Counted from the first letter of the stretch, positions 26,608-36,953 are shown. The stretch: DNA of 64,000 nucleotides from Pseudoalteromonas sp. P1-25 (GCF_001401805.1 NZ_LKDW01000006.1:95413-159412); one strand, 5' to 3'. Translations and numbers: made by a program. Notes: generated by a model from the sequence alone, not told the origin.

Positions 26608-27963
26608 TTATTCTCCGCTGTATTTTTTAGCTAAACCATCAACTAAGTGTTGATGTAAGCCATTAAAGCCGCCATTGCTCATAATTAATATGTGCTGATT
26701 TGGCATGATATTTTCAAGCACAGTGTCAATAATCATTTGCGTACTATTAAAACACTGCATACCGGCATTATCGGCTTGCGCTTTTAGAGACCAATTTAGG
26801 TTATCTGGCTCAAATAGCAGCACGTCATCGGCATCACTTAACGAAGCAAGTAGCGTATGTTGGTGTACACCCATCTTCATGGTGTTTGAGCGAGGCTCTA
26901 AAATAGCAATAATTTTTTCATCGCCCACTTTTGCACGTAACCCCGCAAGGGTGGTTTTTATTGCTGTTGGGTGGTGTGCAAAATCGTCGTACACTTTAAT
27001 GTTATTTATATCGGCTTTAAGCTCCATACGCCGTTTAGGGCTAATAAACTCTTCAAGCGCTGCAATGCTATGATCTACGGCTATACCAACATGGCGCGCT
27101 GCCGCGATAGCCATAATGGCATTTTTAACATTATGCTCGCCTATTGCCTGCCAATTAACTGTGCCTTGAAGTTCATTGTTTAAAAGCACATTAAATTGAC
27201 TACCATCAGCGCTTAATAAGTCATAATGCCAATCACCATTTAGGGTTTCGCTTTCGCTCCAGAGCCCTTGCTTAATAACATCATTAAGCGCTAAATCGTC
27301 TTTAGGCCAAATCACTTTGCCACTGTGAGGTAATGTACGCATTAAGTGATGAAATTGTTTTTTTATTGCGTTTAAATCTTCAAAAATATCGGCGTGATCA
27401 AACTCAAGGTTATTTAAAATGAGCGTTCGTGGTAGGTAATGTACAAATTTACTGCGCTTATCAAAAAACGCAGTATCGTATTCATCCGCTTCTATTACAA
27501 AAAAGGGCGTTTCACCCACTTTAGCTGACACACCAAAGTTTTGTACTATGCCACCAATTAAAAACCCTGGCTTTAAGCCTGCATACTCTAATATCCACGC
27601 CAGCATACTTGCGGTAGTGGTTTTGCCATGCGTGCCAGCCACCGCAAGCACCCAAGCATTTTGCAACAGGTTATGTTTAAGCCACTCTGGCCCCGATGTA
27701 TACGGTAAGCCCTTATCTAACACATACTCTACACAGGGGTTACCTCGGCTCATGGCATTACCAATAACAACTATATCAGGCGCAGGCTCTAACTGTGCAA
27801 CATCGTAACCTTGGGTTAGCTCTATACCAAACTGCTCAAGTTGAGTGCTCATCGGCGGGTAAACATTTTGATCAGAGCCAGTTACTTTATGGCCAAGTGA
27901 TTTAGCAATCGCCGCAATACCGCCCATAAAGGTGCCGCAAATGCCTAATATATGAATATGCAT
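26608..27963 (-). CDS. mpl: UDP-MurNAc:L-Ala-gamma-D-Glu-meso-DAP ligase (murein tripeptide recycling)
   Basis: A 451-aa Mur-ligase family enzyme that reattaches recycled tripeptide to UDP-MurNAc. Motifs are [20 protein letters not shown] at the start, the ATP loop [35 protein letters not shown] (Mpl-specific) and [15 protein letters not shown]. It opens a five-gene minus-strand operon with ubiX, the two ABC genes and the methyltransferase. Confidence 0.95.
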   Translation of the reverse strand: MHIHILGICGTFMGGIAAIAKSLGHKVTGSDQNVYPPMSTQLEQFGIELTQGYDVAQLEPAPDIVVIGNAMSRGNPCVEYVLDKGLPYTSGPEWLKHNLLQNAWVLAVAGTHGKTTTASMLAWILEYAGLKPGFLIGGIVQNFGVSAKVGETPFFVIEADEYDTAFFDKRSKFVHYLPRTLILNNLEFDHADIFEDLNAIKKQFHHLMRTLPHSGKVIWPKDDLALNDVIKQGLWSESETLNGDWHYDLLSADGSQFNVLLNNELQGTVNWQAIGEHNVKNAIMAIAAARHVGIAVDHSIAALEEFISPKRRMELKADINNIKVYDDFAHHPTAIKTTLAGLRAKVGDEKIIAILEPRSNTMKMGVHQHTLLASLSDADDVLLFEPDNLNWSLKAQADNAGMQCFNSTQMIIDTVLENIMPNQHILIMSNGGFNGLHQHLVDGLAKKYSGE

Positions 27964-28085
27964 AACTTTTTAAATCCTTTGGTACTTCGCACGTCTGTGA
28001 AGTTTTATGGCGCTATAATGCCAAATTTTAGGCTTAATGACTACGCGCGTCTCGTCAATTCATTGATGCTAAATCTGCGTTATCA

Positions 28086-28122
28086 AAATAAAAAAGCCCT
28101 CCAACCTAAGTAAGAGGGCTTG
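28086..28122 (-). terminator. Terminator of the folB-folK-uppP operon
   Basis: AAGCCCTC/GAGGGCTT 8-bp stem with a 12-nt loop, followed on the minus strand by TTTTTTATTTT, just after the uppP stop. Confidence 0.8.
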
Positions 28123-28138
28123 TTCGTATTAATTTAAA

Positions 28139-28939
28139 TTACAGCGTTAAAAATACAATTAAACCAACACCCAGTAACAATCTATAAATTACAAACGGCA
28201 GCATACCCATTCGTTCTATCACTTTTAAAAACATGAAAATACAGGCGTACGCCGATAAAAACGAAAGGACTACACCTAAAATTAATGTACTCCAATCAAC
28301 TACATGCTCGCCTAAAGCCAGCTCTATTGTGTAATAAAGGCCCATCATAGAAATAATAGGTATAGCAAGTAAAAACGAAAAACGGGCTGCGCTTTGTTTG
28401 TTCATGCCCAGCAATAAACCCGCTGTCATGGTAATGCCTGAGCGAGAAGTTCCTGGGATCATCGCCACCGCTTGAGCAAAGCCAATAAGCAGCGCTGTTT
28501 TCCAGTTAAGCTGGTAAATTGTTTTCATTTGCTTACCTTTGGCATCGGCGTACCAAAGTAATAAACCAAAAATAATAGTCGTGGCCGCTATAACCCAGGC
28601 ACTGCGCAGGTACAGCTCAACAATGTCTTTTAGCAATAAGCCTAGTATCGCAGCTGGTACAGTCCCCAGTATAATCCACCAGCCAAGTTTACTGTCATCG
28701 GTGGTACCTTGAGTACCAAACGATTTAAACCAGGCGCTAAGAATATCAGCCACTTCTTTACGAAAATAAATAACAACCGCTATCAACGTACCAACATGTA
28801 CAGCTACATCAAAAGCAAGGCCTTGGTCTTCCCACCCCAAAATTTGCGAAGGTAAAATTAAGTGAGCGGAGCTCGAAATAGGTAAAAACTCAGTAAATCC
28901 TTGTATCAGGGCTAAAATAATTATTTCTAAAATACTCAT
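28139..28939 (-). CDS. uppP: Undecaprenyl-diphosphatase
   Basis: A 266-aa inner-membrane protein with seven to eight hydrophobic segments. It dephosphorylates undecaprenyl diphosphate so that the carrier lipid can be reused for cell-wall synthesis. The two BacA/UppP active-site motifs are present: [15 protein letters not shown] near residue 14 and [10 protein letters not shown] near 160. The start overlaps the folK stop by 4 bases (ATGA). Confidence 0.95.
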   Translation of the reverse strand: MSILEIIILALIQGFTEFLPISSSAHLILPSQILGWEDQGLAFDVAVHVGTLIAVVIYFRKEVADILSAWFKSFGTQGTTDDSKLGWWIILGTVPAAILGLLLKDIVELYLRSAWVIAATTIIFGLLLWYADAKGKQMKTIYQLNWKTALLIGFAQAVAMIPGTSRSGITMTAGLLLGMNKQSAARFSFLLAIPIISMMGLYYTIELALGEHVVDWSTLILGVVLSFLSAYACIFMFLKVIERMGMLPFVIYRLLLGVGLIVFLTL

Positions 28940-29424
28940 GGGTTAGAAAACTCCACCTTCCATAGTTTTTGTTGAGGGTTATTATACTCACTCCATAGCG
29001 CAGCAATGGTTTGCTTTGCAACGGGGTGATAAAAATTGGGGGCTACTTCACAAAGAGGCTGAAGCACAAAAGCGTTTTTAGTAATTTCATCGCGAGGTAA
29101 TTGTGCTGGCGAGTCGCAAATAACGTCATCGTAAAAAAGTAGATCTAAATCGAGCGTACGGGGACTAAATTTTTTATCGTCCGCTTTACGCCCGTTATCA
29201 CGCTCAATTTGTTTTAATAATTTACATACACGTTCAAGCGGCATTGATGTGGTAGCAGCCACCACCGAGTTATAAAAGTTATTACCTTTAAACCCTACCG
29301 CTTCGCTTTCAAACACAGATGAGTGCACAATATCTGTGAAATGTTGCTTGAGCGCATCAAGCGCACAACGAATATAATGCGCTTTGTTTATATTTGAGCC
29401 TAGGCTGATATAAATTTGCGCCAT
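28936..29424 (-). CDS. folK: 2-amino-4-hydroxy-6-hydroxymethyldihydropteridine pyrophosphokinase
   Basis: A 162-aa folate enzyme that transfers pyrophosphate from ATP to hydroxymethyldihydropterin. Motifs are [14 protein letters not shown], the metal-binding [11 protein letters not shown], and P-R-D-E followed by [14 protein letters not shown]. It starts directly after the folB stop, making a folB-folK-uppP operon. Confidence 0.95.
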   Translation of the reverse strand: MAQIYISLGSNINKAHYIRCALDALKQHFTDIVHSSVFESEAVGFKGNNFYNSVVAATTSMPLERVCKLLKQIERDNGRKADDKKFSPRTLDLDLLFYDDVICDSPAQLPRDEITKNAFVLQPLCEVAPNFYHPVAKQTIAALWSEYNNPQQKLWKVEFSNP

Positions 29425-29784
29425 TTAGCTCATTGCCTTAGTGCGTGTTATTTCTACACCTACCGTGTTTGCTTGCGCCACAGCGGCTGGTTTGCTCACT
29501 CTAATTGTTACTTGGGGTGTATTAAATTCGGTTAATATAATAGTCGCTAATTGCTCTACCAAGGTTTCAAGTAGCTCAACCGGCTTAGCCGTAGCGTGTT
29601 CAATCACCCGTTCACTTACTTTTGCGTAATCCAGTGCTAAATTTATGTCATCATTTGCTGCTGCAGGCTTTATATCGCTGAGCATTTCAATATCAAAATA
29701 AAGGCTTTGTTTACTTTCTTTTTCAAAGTCGTATACGCCAATAATGGTGTCGACGTGTAGTTGAGATATAAAAACCTTATCCAT
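29425..29784 (-). CDS. folB: Dihydroneopterin aldolase
   Basis: A 119-aa enzyme of folate synthesis that cleaves dihydroneopterin to hydroxymethyldihydropterin and glycolaldehyde. Motifs are IIGVYDFEKESKQSLYFDIEM (with the substrate-binding Glu), LDYAKVSE, LLETLVEQLA and VTIRVSKPAAVAQANTVGVEI. It is first in the operon, divergent from plsY with a 230-base gap in which I see no clear operator. Confidence 0.93.
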   Translation of the reverse strand: MDKVFISQLHVDTIIGVYDFEKESKQSLYFDIEMLSDIKPAAANDDINLALDYAKVSERVIEHATAKPVELLETLVEQLATIILTEFNTPQVTIRVSKPAAVAQANTVGVEITRTKAMS

Positions 29785-30014
29785 TGATACTCCAAATAAC
29801 TATAAACACCCTCAAAACATACAATGCATTGATTAAATTAATACTGTATATGCTTTAAGCAGTGTTTAAATATGTAAAAATTACTTCTACAATAGCCATA
29901 TAGCTAGATTAACTGCAAAAAACAGCAGTTAATAATTTTCACGATAAATTGTGCCGCCAATAATAGCGTAAAAGTGCTATCGATGGGTATAGCAATTAAA
30001 AAATAAGGGACTTT

Positions 30015-30626
30015 GTGTTAGCCATTTTACTGTTTGTTTTAGCCTACTTATTAGGGTCGATTTCATCGGCCATATTAGTGTCTCGGCTATTCAAACTGCC
30101 AGACCCTCGCAACAGCGGTTCAAATAACCCTGGCGCCACTAATGTGTACCGTTTAGGTGGGCCTTTTCCTGCGTGCTTAGTATTAATATTTGATATTTTA
30201 AAAGGCACCATCCCCGTATGGGGCGCTTATTTTTTAGATTTAACCCCCTTATCACTTGGTTTGGTCGCCGTCGCCGCATGTTTAGGGCATATGTACCCAC
30301 TATTTTTTAGTTTTAAAGGCGGTAAAGCGGTAGCCACTGCATTTGGCTCATTATTGCCGATTGGTTTATCGCTGGCGGGGCTATTAATAAGTACCTGGAT
30401 TATTGTAGTTGCTGTGACCCGCTTTTCTTCATTAGGCGCCTTGGTCACGGTGTCGCTTGCGCCACTGTATACGTGGTTGATTAAACCGCTTTACACCCTA
30501 CCGGTAACCTTTATTACCGTGCTAATTATATTTCGTCATCGCACTAATATTATTCGCCTTTTTAAAGGGGAAGAACCAAAAGTGGGCGCTAAAAAAGCGC
30601 CCACTGATAAAAAAAATAATAATTAA
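30015..30626 (+). CDS. plsY: Glycerol-3-phosphate acyltransferase PlsY
   Basis: A 203-aa inner-membrane protein with five hydrophobic segments. It acylates glycerol-3-phosphate from acyl-phosphate in phospholipid synthesis. PlsY loop motifs are [22 protein letters not shown] and [14 protein letters not shown]. The GTG start has AGGGA 7 bases upstream. The gene ends in a Lys-rich tail whose codons form the tsaD terminator hairpin on the other strand. Confidence 0.94.
   Translation: MLAILLFVLAYLLGSISSAILVSRLFKLPDPRNSGSNNPGATNVYRLGGPFPACLVLIFDILKGTIPVWGAYFLDLTPLSLGLVAVAACLGHMYPLFFSFKGGKAVATAFGSLLPIGLSLAGLLISTWIIVVAVTRFSSLGALVTVSLAPLYTWLIKPLYTLPVTFITVLIIFRHRTNIIRLFKGEEPKVGAKKAPTDKKNNN
30577..30605 (-). 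terminator. Terminator for tsaD, inside the plsY coding end
   Basis: AGTGGGCGC/GCGCCCACT perfect 9-bp stem over a 7-nt loop. On the minus strand it is followed by TTTTGG. It lies wholly within plsY codons (the GAKKAPTDK stretch), about 25 bases after the tsaD stop. Confidence 0.6.
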
Positions 30627-30628
30627 TG

Positions 30629-31642
30629 CTAAATCGCTTCTAAGCTGTCTATTGGCCAACGCGGTTTGGTTTTCATGTCGAGGGTGGCAAATTGGCCGGC
30701 TTTTAAGCGCTGCATACCGGCGTAGGCAATCATTGCGCCATTATCTGTACAAAACTCAGTACGCGGGTAGTAAACTTGTCCTTTCATGCCCTGCATAACA
30801 CGCTCAAGCTGTAAACGCAGCTGTGTATTAGCACTCACTCCACCAGCAATCACTAAACGTTTTATCCCAGTGTGTTTAAGGGCACGCTTACATTTAATAA
30901 CTAGTGTATCAATCACTGCGGTTTGAAACGCATGGGCGATATCTGCTTTGGTTTGTGCATCATCATCATTTTCGCGAATCGCGATAGAAGCCGCAGTTTT
31001 TAGACCACTAAAGCTAAAATCAAGACCAGGCTTGTCGGTCATCGGGCGTGGAAAAACAAACCGTTTTGCAACACCTTGCTCAGCCATTTTAGCTAATCGA
31101 GGGCCGCCAGGGTAATCAAGCCCTAACAGCTTAGCCGTTTTATCAAATGCTTCACCAGCAGCATCGTCAACAGACTCACCTAATACTTCGTACTGACCTA
31201 TACCGGCGACTTTTACCATCATGGTATGACCGCCCGATACGAGCAACGCAATAAAGGGAAATTCTGGCACATTTTCTTCAAGCATAGGCGCAAGTAAATG
31301 CCCTTCCATGTGATGTACGGCTACAGCTGGAATATCCCAGCCATAGGCTAAAGAGCGGCCAATAGAGGTGCCTACCAATAACGCCCCTACTAAACCAGGG
31401 CCTGCAGTGTATGCAATGCCATCTAAATCTTCAGGGCCGCACCCCGCTTGAGCAAACGCAGCATCAATAAGTGGCAGTGTTTTACGAACGTGATCGCGCG
31501 ATGCAAGCTCAGGCACGACACCACCATAATCTGCATGAACTTTTACTTGACTGTATAACTGGTGAGCCAATAAGCCTTTTTCATCATCGTAAATTGCAAT
31601 ACCGGTTTCATCACACGATGACTCAATGCCTAAAATTCGCAC
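30629..31642 (-). CDS. tsaD: tRNA N6-adenosine threonylcarbamoyltransferase
   Basis: A 337-aa enzyme of the Kae1/TsaD family that installs t6A37 in tRNAs decoding ANN codons, together with TsaB and TsaE. Motifs are [17 protein letters not shown], the metal-binding [19 protein letters not shown] and the late [10 protein letters not shown]. The convergent neighbour is plsY, and the gap to the upstream YjaG-type gene is only 37 bases. Confidence 0.96.
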   Translation of the reverse strand: MRILGIESSCDETGIAIYDDEKGLLAHQLYSQVKVHADYGGVVPELASRDHVRKTLPLIDAAFAQAGCGPEDLDGIAYTAGPGLVGALLVGTSIGRSLAYGWDIPAVAVHHMEGHLLAPMLEENVPEFPFIALLVSGGHTMMVKVAGIGQYEVLGESVDDAAGEAFDKTAKLLGLDYPGGPRLAKMAEQGVAKRFVFPRPMTDKPGLDFSFSGLKTAASIAIRENDDDAQTKADIAHAFQTAVIDTLVIKCKRALKHTGIKRLVIAGGVSANTQLRLQLERVMQGMKGQVYYPRTEFCTDNGAMIAYAGMQRLKAGQFATLDMKTKPRWPIDSLEAI

Positions 31643-31679
31643 TGTACTTCTCCTGCCTTTTTAAACTTTACTTAATGTA

Positions 31680-32270
31680 TTATAACGCCAAGCCAATGTT
31701 GGTTTGCCCATCTGCAATAGCTTGTTTTTTTAGTGCCTTCACGTTTTCAGAAGTTACGCGGCCCATATTTTCTACAAAGTCGATTAGCTCACTCAATACT
31801 TCAATTTCATATTGCATTAATGGGTGTTCTCGTACGGCTTTATTATCGGCTACTTCACCTTCAACTGTCATTTGGTATTCAATAAAACGCGCCACTGTAG
31901 CTTGGGATATTTTACTAACGCTAATAAATTCTTGCTCGTCTTGCCCCATCAAACCATGCATTAGGCTTAAAAGCGAGGTAGCAGCATCTATTGCGGGGTA
32001 AGTGCCAAACATATCAAAGTCGGCAAGCTCGGGGACATTTGGCTCAATTTTTTCTACTTGTTTTTCGAGATCTATTTTACTTTTGGGTAGTAATATTTTT
32101 TCCCAGCAAACATTTAACGCACTGCGTAATAAGGCTGCATCACCAAAACCGGTGGCTTCACTAAATAAACCATAATTAGGTAACATACGCTCAATTAAAG
32201 CACTTGCTAACACCGCTTTTTGTAAGTAGTTTAGCTCTCTAATACGTTGAAAGTTATTCGCTTTTGTCAT
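31680..32270 (-). CDS. yjaG: YjaG family (DUF416) protein
   Basis: A 196-aa cytoplasmic, mostly helical acidic protein. It matches the E. coli YjaG/DUF416 family in length and in ERMLPNYGLFSEATGFGDAALLRSALN, DFDMFGTYPAIDAATSL and the C-terminal DGQTNIGL. The role of this family is unknown. It overlaps the preceding DUF2007 gene by 17 bases. Confidence 0.85.
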   Translation of the reverse strand: MTKANNFQRIRELNYLQKAVLASALIERMLPNYGLFSEATGFGDAALLRSALNVCWEKILLPKSKIDLEKQVEKIEPNVPELADFDMFGTYPAIDAATSLLSLMHGLMGQDEQEFISVSKISQATVARFIEYQMTVEGEVADNKAVREHPLMQYEIEVLSELIDFVENMGRVTSENVKALKKQAIADGQTNIGLAL

Positions 32271-32613
32271 TTCTTAACGTCTCACATGACCAACAAAAAT
32301 CAAATGTTGATCCATTATGCTCATTACAGTTAGGGCATACCCAATCTGGAGCGGATTGTTTTACTTGTTGGTAGTTTACCAATATTTCGCGCGCGTGGCG
32401 CTCTTTTATCGAATAAACCTGCACACTAACTTGGGTTTGTTCAAAGGGAATTTCGCCCAAGGCGCCTTGAAGCATTTCACCTTGAATTTGGCACTCAATT
32501 CCCGCGCTTAATAACAGCCCTTTGATTATATTTGCCTCTAATGTGTTATCTGCTTTGTAGATCGTTACCCACTGAAAGGCTTGGTGCTTATTATGAGTAT
32601 TAATATTTTGCAA
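32254..32613 (-). CDS. DUF2007 protein with C-terminal zinc ribbon
   Basis: A 119-aa protein. Residues about 14-80 fit the DUF2007 (putative signal-transducing) fold: WVTIYKADNTLEANIIKGLLLSAGIECQI. The C-terminal 30 residues form a RanBP-type zinc ribbon, W-V-C-P-N-C-N...F-C-W-S-C. The start is TTG with GAGGTG upstream at good spacing; no better in-frame start is seen. Function unknown. Confidence 0.8.
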   Translation of the reverse strand: MQNINTHNKHQAFQWVTIYKADNTLEANIIKGLLLSAGIECQIQGEMLQGALGEIPFEQTQVSVQVYSIKERHAREILVNYQQVKQSAPDWVCPNCNEHNGSTFDFCWSCETLRNDKSE

Positions 32614-32696
32614 TTATCACCTCAATTATTTTGTGTTTACAATATCCTACGATACTCTACTAAAGTGTATAGCAGGTAACTTTTTAGGACATAACA

Positions 32697-33134
32697 ATGA
32701 CACTTACTACCCCAGGTTTACTTTTCCCAGCAATCTCACTGCTGCTTCTTGCATACACAAACCGCTTTTTAGTATTAGCGCAATTAATCCGAGAACTAAA
32801 TTCAAGAGAAGGCGAGTCTATTCGCCCCGTAGTCGTAGCGCAAATAACGAACTTAAGAAAACGCATCAAGCTAATACGCACCATGCAAGTATATGGTGTA
32901 GCCTCTTTTTTATTATGTACGCTATCGATGTTTGCCTTATTTATTGAATTTAATACCACGGGCATTATTTTATTTGGAGTAAGCTTAGCGTGCTTAAGCC
33001 TGTCGTTATTAACGTCGTTATTTGAAATTCATATTTCGTGCGACGCTATAGAGATAGAGCTACAAAGTATTGAAGATAAGCCCCTCAGTAGCCGCATAAC
33101 TAAAAACTTTACAAATAAAAATAATAAGTCTTAG
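32697..33134 (+). CDS. DUF2721 membrane protein
   Basis: A 145-aa inner-membrane protein with one N-terminal and two central hydrophobic segments separated by a charged helix. It shows the DUF2721 pattern TPGLLFPAISLLLLAYTNRFLVLAQLIR. The function of the family is unknown. The ATG has AGGA 10 bases upstream. Divergent from the DUF2007 gene. Confidence 0.82.
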   Translation: MTLTTPGLLFPAISLLLLAYTNRFLVLAQLIRELNSREGESIRPVVVAQITNLRKRIKLIRTMQVYGVASFLLCTLSMFALFIEFNTTGIILFGVSLACLSLSLLTSLFEIHISCDAIEIELQSIEDKPLSSRITKNFTNKNNKS

Positions 33135-33578
33135 CGGTTTATTTTTCTAAAACCATAAACAATAAAAAAGTATTGGCAGACTTGATACTTTAAGTTGCTA
33201 TGCATCATATCATTACAAATCACTAAGTAAGATTTTCGTATAGCCTTTTTTCTGGCATACTTTTTTATTAATTGATGCTAAATTATGTCTAAAGTATTAC
33301 TTTTGTACGCTACAAAGAGCCTAAGTTGTTGTATTTAATATTACTTGCTCATTTAACTTAGTTTAAAATAGAGTAATAAATCACTATAACTAAGCCTAAT
33401 TGGTAATACTTTTAAATGCGTCTGCTCTTTAAATAATACTAAAAGAGGGATATGCTGAGGCAAATATGTCATAAATTTGCAAACACAGTTATATATTAGG
33501 CTTCGCTTATAAGCGCTTGAATCTAATATTATTGATGTTCGCGGCACACGCGACTTACTTATAAAAAGGGACTATAAA
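33135..33578. other. Non-coding stretch between DUF2721 and LysR genes
   Basis: 444 bases of AT-rich DNA with no convincing gene: the longest open frame, 64 codons on minus at 33353-33547, has no ribosome site or recognisable content. The right half carries the dyad listed separately and presumably the promoter of the LysR gene. Confidence 0.6.
33493..33529. promoter_or_regulatory. Nested inverted repeat upstream of the LysR gene
   Basis: Outer arms ATATTAG/CTAATAT (perfect, 7 bp) enclose the 12-base palindrome CGCTTATAAGCG at 33504-33515. It ends 49 bases before the LysR GTG. It could be an autoregulatory site or a 5'-UTR hairpin. Confidence 0.5.
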
Positions 33579-34463
33579 GTGAGATTTGAACAGTTAGAAC
33601 AATTTGTAGCGCTTGGTGTGCTACGCCACTTCAGACAAGCAGCCGAACAAACTCAAATAAGTACATCAGCGCTCACACGTAGCATTCAAACCTTAGAAGA
33701 CGAAATGGGGTACGAACTGGTGAAACGCTCAACCCGTTCAGTCAAATTAACACCCGAAGGTGAGCTGTTTCTTGATTACGCCAAAAACACCCTTGCCGAA
33801 CTTGAGCATACAAAAAAAAGAATTTCTCAATCTGTTAATGGCAATTCAGATGAAAAATTAGTGATTGGCTATACCAATAAAGCCAGTAGTGTAGTGCCCG
33901 TATCATGCGGACAGTTTTTAGCGCAATACCCACATGTAAAAATAGAAATGCAATTGCAAGAACAACATGAACTTGCAAGAAAGCTCCAAGAGGGTGAAAT
34001 TGATATTAGTGTTTATTCGCAGGCTATTAATAGCATCGGCAGCGACATACACCTACCGGACCAACTGGTGTTGTTTGTTTCTAAACACCACCCGCTAGCG
34101 AATAAAAGCGATATCAGCAAACACGACCTAGACAGTTACCCTATGTATGGCTGTTTTTCTCAGTCTAAACAAGTTCAAAGCATGCTTAACGAAGCTATCG
34201 ATATGCTCAACAAATCAGCGAGTATTAAAGTAGGTAGCATTGAGCAAGTAATGTCAGGGCTGGTTAAGTCAGATCACTTTGCTATTGCAAGTATTGAACA
34301 CGCCAATACGCTTGCTGAGCACACAGAGCTTGTACAGCTAAAAACAAATAAAGACTTAAGCCACGAACAACTTGTTGTACAAACAAGTCAACAAGCAGCG
34401 GTTGGCGAACACATTGACCATTTATTATCGCTTATCAAAAAAGCATCTACCGCGATTAATTAA
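33579..34463 (+). CDS. LysR family transcriptional regulator
   Basis: A 294-aa protein. The N-terminal winged helix spans residues 1-60: FEQLEQFVALGVLRHFRQAAEQTQISTSALTRSIQTLEDEMGYELVKR. A periplasmic-binding-type effector domain follows from about residue 90. The GTG start has AAAGGGAC upstream. No divergent target gene is adjacent, so the regulon and inducer cannot be inferred. Confidence 0.93.
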   Translation: MRFEQLEQFVALGVLRHFRQAAEQTQISTSALTRSIQTLEDEMGYELVKRSTRSVKLTPEGELFLDYAKNTLAELEHTKKRISQSVNGNSDEKLVIGYTNKASSVVPVSCGQFLAQYPHVKIEMQLQEQHELARKLQEGEIDISVYSQAINSIGSDIHLPDQLVLFVSKHHPLANKSDISKHDLDSYPMYGCFSQSKQVQSMLNEAIDMLNKSASIKVGSIEQVMSGLVKSDHFAIASIEHANTLAEHTELVQLKTNKDLSHEQLVVQTSQQAAVGEHIDHLLSLIKKASTAIN

Positions 34464-34487
34464 TCCAAGGAAAATAGCATTCAGCGT

Positions 34488-34509
34488 TGCCCTTAAGCTT
34501 TTAAGGGCA
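34488..34509 (+). terminator. Terminator after the LysR gene
   Basis: TGCCCTTAA/TTAAGGGCA perfect 9-bp stem with a GCTT loop, 25 bases after the stop. The following sequence has only a short T run. Confidence 0.5.
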
Positions 34510-34707
34510 GCCCGTTTAGTCAATATTTCACTGTTCTACTCTTCTTTTTGCTAAGGCCTGCAGCACAGCAGCCTAACCTCAAAAGCACTTTTCGTTTATA
34601 TGCTTACGTGGGAGGTTTTTTATTTGCTTTAGTAGCGCAGCACAAACCATTAGCTATTAAATTTTTTTAGGCTACACTGTCGCACCTTTTTTAATCAACT
34701 GACATGA

Positions 34708-35328
34708 ATGAACACACTTTTTAGTCCTGATGTTTATTTAGATGCAATAAAAACCCACGGCTATGTTGTTATCCCTAACGCACTTATTAATGAGCTAGTA
34801 GAGAGTTTAATGACCGATTGCCACCGTATAAACCCGCATTTTAGCCTTGCAGGTATTGGCCGCTTAAACGATTTAAAAATAGATAAAACTATCCGTAAAG
34901 ATAAAACCTATTGGTTTGATGGCAGCTCTCAAGCCCAACTAACTTATCAAGCTCTAATGGAAAGTATAAAAACAACATTTAATCGTCAGTTTTTTATGGG
35001 GTTATTTGACTACGAATGCCATTATGCAAAATATACAAATGGGGATTTTTATAAAAAGCACTTAGATGCGTTTAAAGGGCGTTCTAACCGCGTATTTACA
35101 ACAGTACTTTATTTAAATACGCCCGAGCAAGGTGGCGAGCTTGTTATATACAAACCAAAAAGTAACCACATAGAAATAATAATTAAACCCACCGCAGGGA
35201 CACTCGTTATGTTTGAAAGCGAGCGATTTGCACACGAGGTATTACCTGCCATTAATGAGCGTTACTCTATTGCTGGCTGGTTTAGAAAGAACGCGTCAAT
35301 AAGTGGGGTAATTGACCCGCCACGATAA
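34708..35328 (+). CDS. 2OG-Fe(II) oxygenase (prolyl-4-hydroxylase-like)
   Basis: A 206-aa protein with the double-stranded beta-helix of iron- and 2-oxoglutarate-dependent dioxygenases. The metal triad is H-x-D in YKKHLDAFKG (about residue 117) with the distal His in RFAHEVLPA, and the 2OG-binding Arg is in ERYSIAGWF. It resembles the small SM-20/prolyl hydroxylase proteins common in Pseudoalteromonas and Shewanella. The substrate is unknown. An ATG 4 bases upstream is out of frame. Confidence 0.82.
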   Translation: MNTLFSPDVYLDAIKTHGYVVIPNALINELVESLMTDCHRINPHFSLAGIGRLNDLKIDKTIRKDKTYWFDGSSQAQLTYQALMESIKTTFNRQFFMGLFDYECHYAKYTNGDFYKKHLDAFKGRSNRVFTTVLYLNTPEQGGELVIYKPKSNHIEIIIKPTAGTLVMFESERFAHEVLPAINERYSIAGWFRKNASISGVIDPPR

Positions 35329-35333
35329 AAAAA

Positions 35334-35359
35334 CATAGCCACAACAACTAGTGGCTATG
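35334..35359. terminator. Terminator between 2OG oxygenase and ubiA
   Basis: CATAGCCAC/GTGGCTATG perfect 9-bp stem with an 8-nt loop. On the minus strand it is followed by TTTTTTT, so it mainly serves ubiCA. Confidence 0.8.
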
Positions 35360-35390
35360 CTGAGGTTAAATTAATAACGTTGAGATGAAA

Positions 35391-36269
35391 TTAACGCGCA
35401 AATACAAATGACAAGAACAAGCCAATAAAAATGGCTAATCCAACATAGTGATTATTTAAAAACGCTTTAAAACATGCATCACGCGCACGTTTATGGATAA
35501 GCACTTGCTGATAAATAAGTAACCCAGCGGCAGTACATAAACCAGCAACAAACGCCAAGCCTAGCTGATTAATTAAGCCAATAAGTGCCAACAGCGCTAT
35601 AAAATTTGCGTTTAATAAAAATATAATGTGACGGTCGTATTTACCAAACAAAATAGCAGTAGATTTAACCCCTATTTTTAAATCATCATCCCTGTCGACC
35701 ATGGCATACATAGTATCGTACGCTACCGTCCAACAAATATTTGCGGTAAATAACAGCCATGCCTGCAGCGGCAATGTGTCAATTGATGCCATATATGCCA
35801 TAGGTATTGCCCAACCAAATGCAGCGCCTAAGACCACCTGTGGAAGGTGCGTATAACGTTTCATAAATGGGTAGCAAAAAGCCAGTGCCAACGCCCCAAA
35901 CGACAATAAAATAGTGTTGATGCCAAGCAGCAATACTAGTACAAAGGCGATGGCTATGAGTAATACAAATAAACTCAATGCTTCACCGGCACTTACTTGT
36001 CCGGTGGCTAAAGGACGCCCTGCTGTACGCTTAACTGAGCCGTCTATTTTTCTATCAGCAAAATCATTTATAACGCAGCCAGCACTGCGCATAACAATTA
36101 CGCCTAAGGTAAATACAATAAAGTTAACTAGACTAGGCATACCATTGTTTGCAAGCCATAGCGCCCAATAAGTAGGCCACAGTAATAATAATGTACCTAT
36201 AGGCTTATCAACGCGCATAAGTTGAATATAAAAAGGGCTATGCTGTAATTGCAAAGGGGCTAATTTCAT
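35391..36269 (-). CDS. ubiA: 4-hydroxybenzoate octaprenyltransferase
   Basis: A 292-aa membrane enzyme that prenylates 4-hydroxybenzoate in ubiquinone synthesis. Its two Asp-rich prenyl-diphosphate sites are [15 protein letters not shown] with [10 protein letters not shown], and [17 protein letters not shown], set within eight or nine hydrophobic segments. I start it at the ATG at 36269, where ATGA overlaps the ubiC stop by 4 bases. A longer frame to 36305 would run into ubiC. Confidence 0.95.
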   Translation of the reverse strand: MKLAPLQLQHSPFYIQLMRVDKPIGTLLLLWPTYWALWLANNGMPSLVNFIVFTLGVIVMRSAGCVINDFADRKIDGSVKRTAGRPLATGQVSAGEALSLFVLLIAIAFVLVLLLGINTILLSFGALALAFCYPFMKRYTHLPQVVLGAAFGWAIPMAYMASIDTLPLQAWLLFTANICWTVAYDTMYAMVDRDDDLKIGVKSTAILFGKYDRHIIFLLNANFIALLALIGLINQLGLAFVAGLCTAAGLLIYQQVLIHKRARDACFKAFLNNHYVGLAIFIGLFLSFVFAR

Positions 36270-36799
36270 GAGTACAAATAGGCTCCGGGTAAAAATACTT
36301 CGCACACTAAAAAGTGGTAATCATTAATAGAAAACACACTACGGCGGCCTAGTAACGGGCGCATGGTTAAATTCAACTCTTTAACAAGTGACTGCAGTGC
36401 ATGCTCTGAGTCAAAGCGTCCTACTTCAATATTGCTGCGGGTAAGTTCAGGGTGTTGAAAAATAACATCGCCTAAAGGGCGTGCCCCCATATTATGCAGT
36501 GTTGTTTGTGTACTTGGCAGCCAGCTTTGGGCATACACCATAGGTGCATTGTCACACAATAAAAGCACCTCACGCTTAAGTGCTTTATTTGTGTTTGAAC
36601 CAAGTAATTGCTGCTGTGCATCACTTAAAGTAAAAGTTTGCTCATTAAGCACTTTTACACTAAAACTTTGTGCATTACTTTTCAATTTAGCGGTTAACGA
36701 ATGTGGCTCAAATAGCCACTCTTGTTCTAACTCAGATAAGTTATTTACCAAAGATGCACATTGCCAATTGGCAGATATAGAAAGCGGAAATGTAATCAC
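36266..36799 (-). CDS. ubiC: Chorismate pyruvate-lyase
   Basis: A 177-aa cytoplasmic enzyme converting chorismate to 4-hydroxybenzoate and pyruvate, the first step of ubiquinone synthesis. Features fitting UbiC are W-L-F-E-P-H-S-L-T near residue 30, the R-E-V-L-L-L region, and [22 protein letters not shown] at the C-terminus. The start is GTG without a strong ribosome site. It is translationally coupled to ubiA. Confidence 0.88.
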   Translation of the reverse strand: MITFPLSISANWQCASLVNNLSELEQEWLFEPHSLTAKLKSNAQSFSVKVLNEQTFTLSDAQQQLLGSNTNKALKREVLLLCDNAPMVYAQSWLPSTQTTLHNMGARPLGDVIFQHPELTRSNIEVGRFDSEHALQSLVKELNLTMRPLLGRRSVFSINDYHFLVCEVFLPGAYLYS

Positions 36800-36953
36800 A
36801 ATAGCTCAATAAAATAAAAACCGAGACGATGATAACATTGCCAAAGCATTTGAAAAAGTGATGTTTTACTGCCGATAAATAATTGTAGAAGCTGTTTATT
36901 AAGCGCTATTAAGTATAAACTATTTGTATTAAGAAAATGGAAACACACTAAAG

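Noticed and set aside
33353..33547. 64-codon minus-strand frame upstream of the LysR gene
   Set aside because: No ribosome site, unusual composition, and it lies in AT-rich regulatory DNA.
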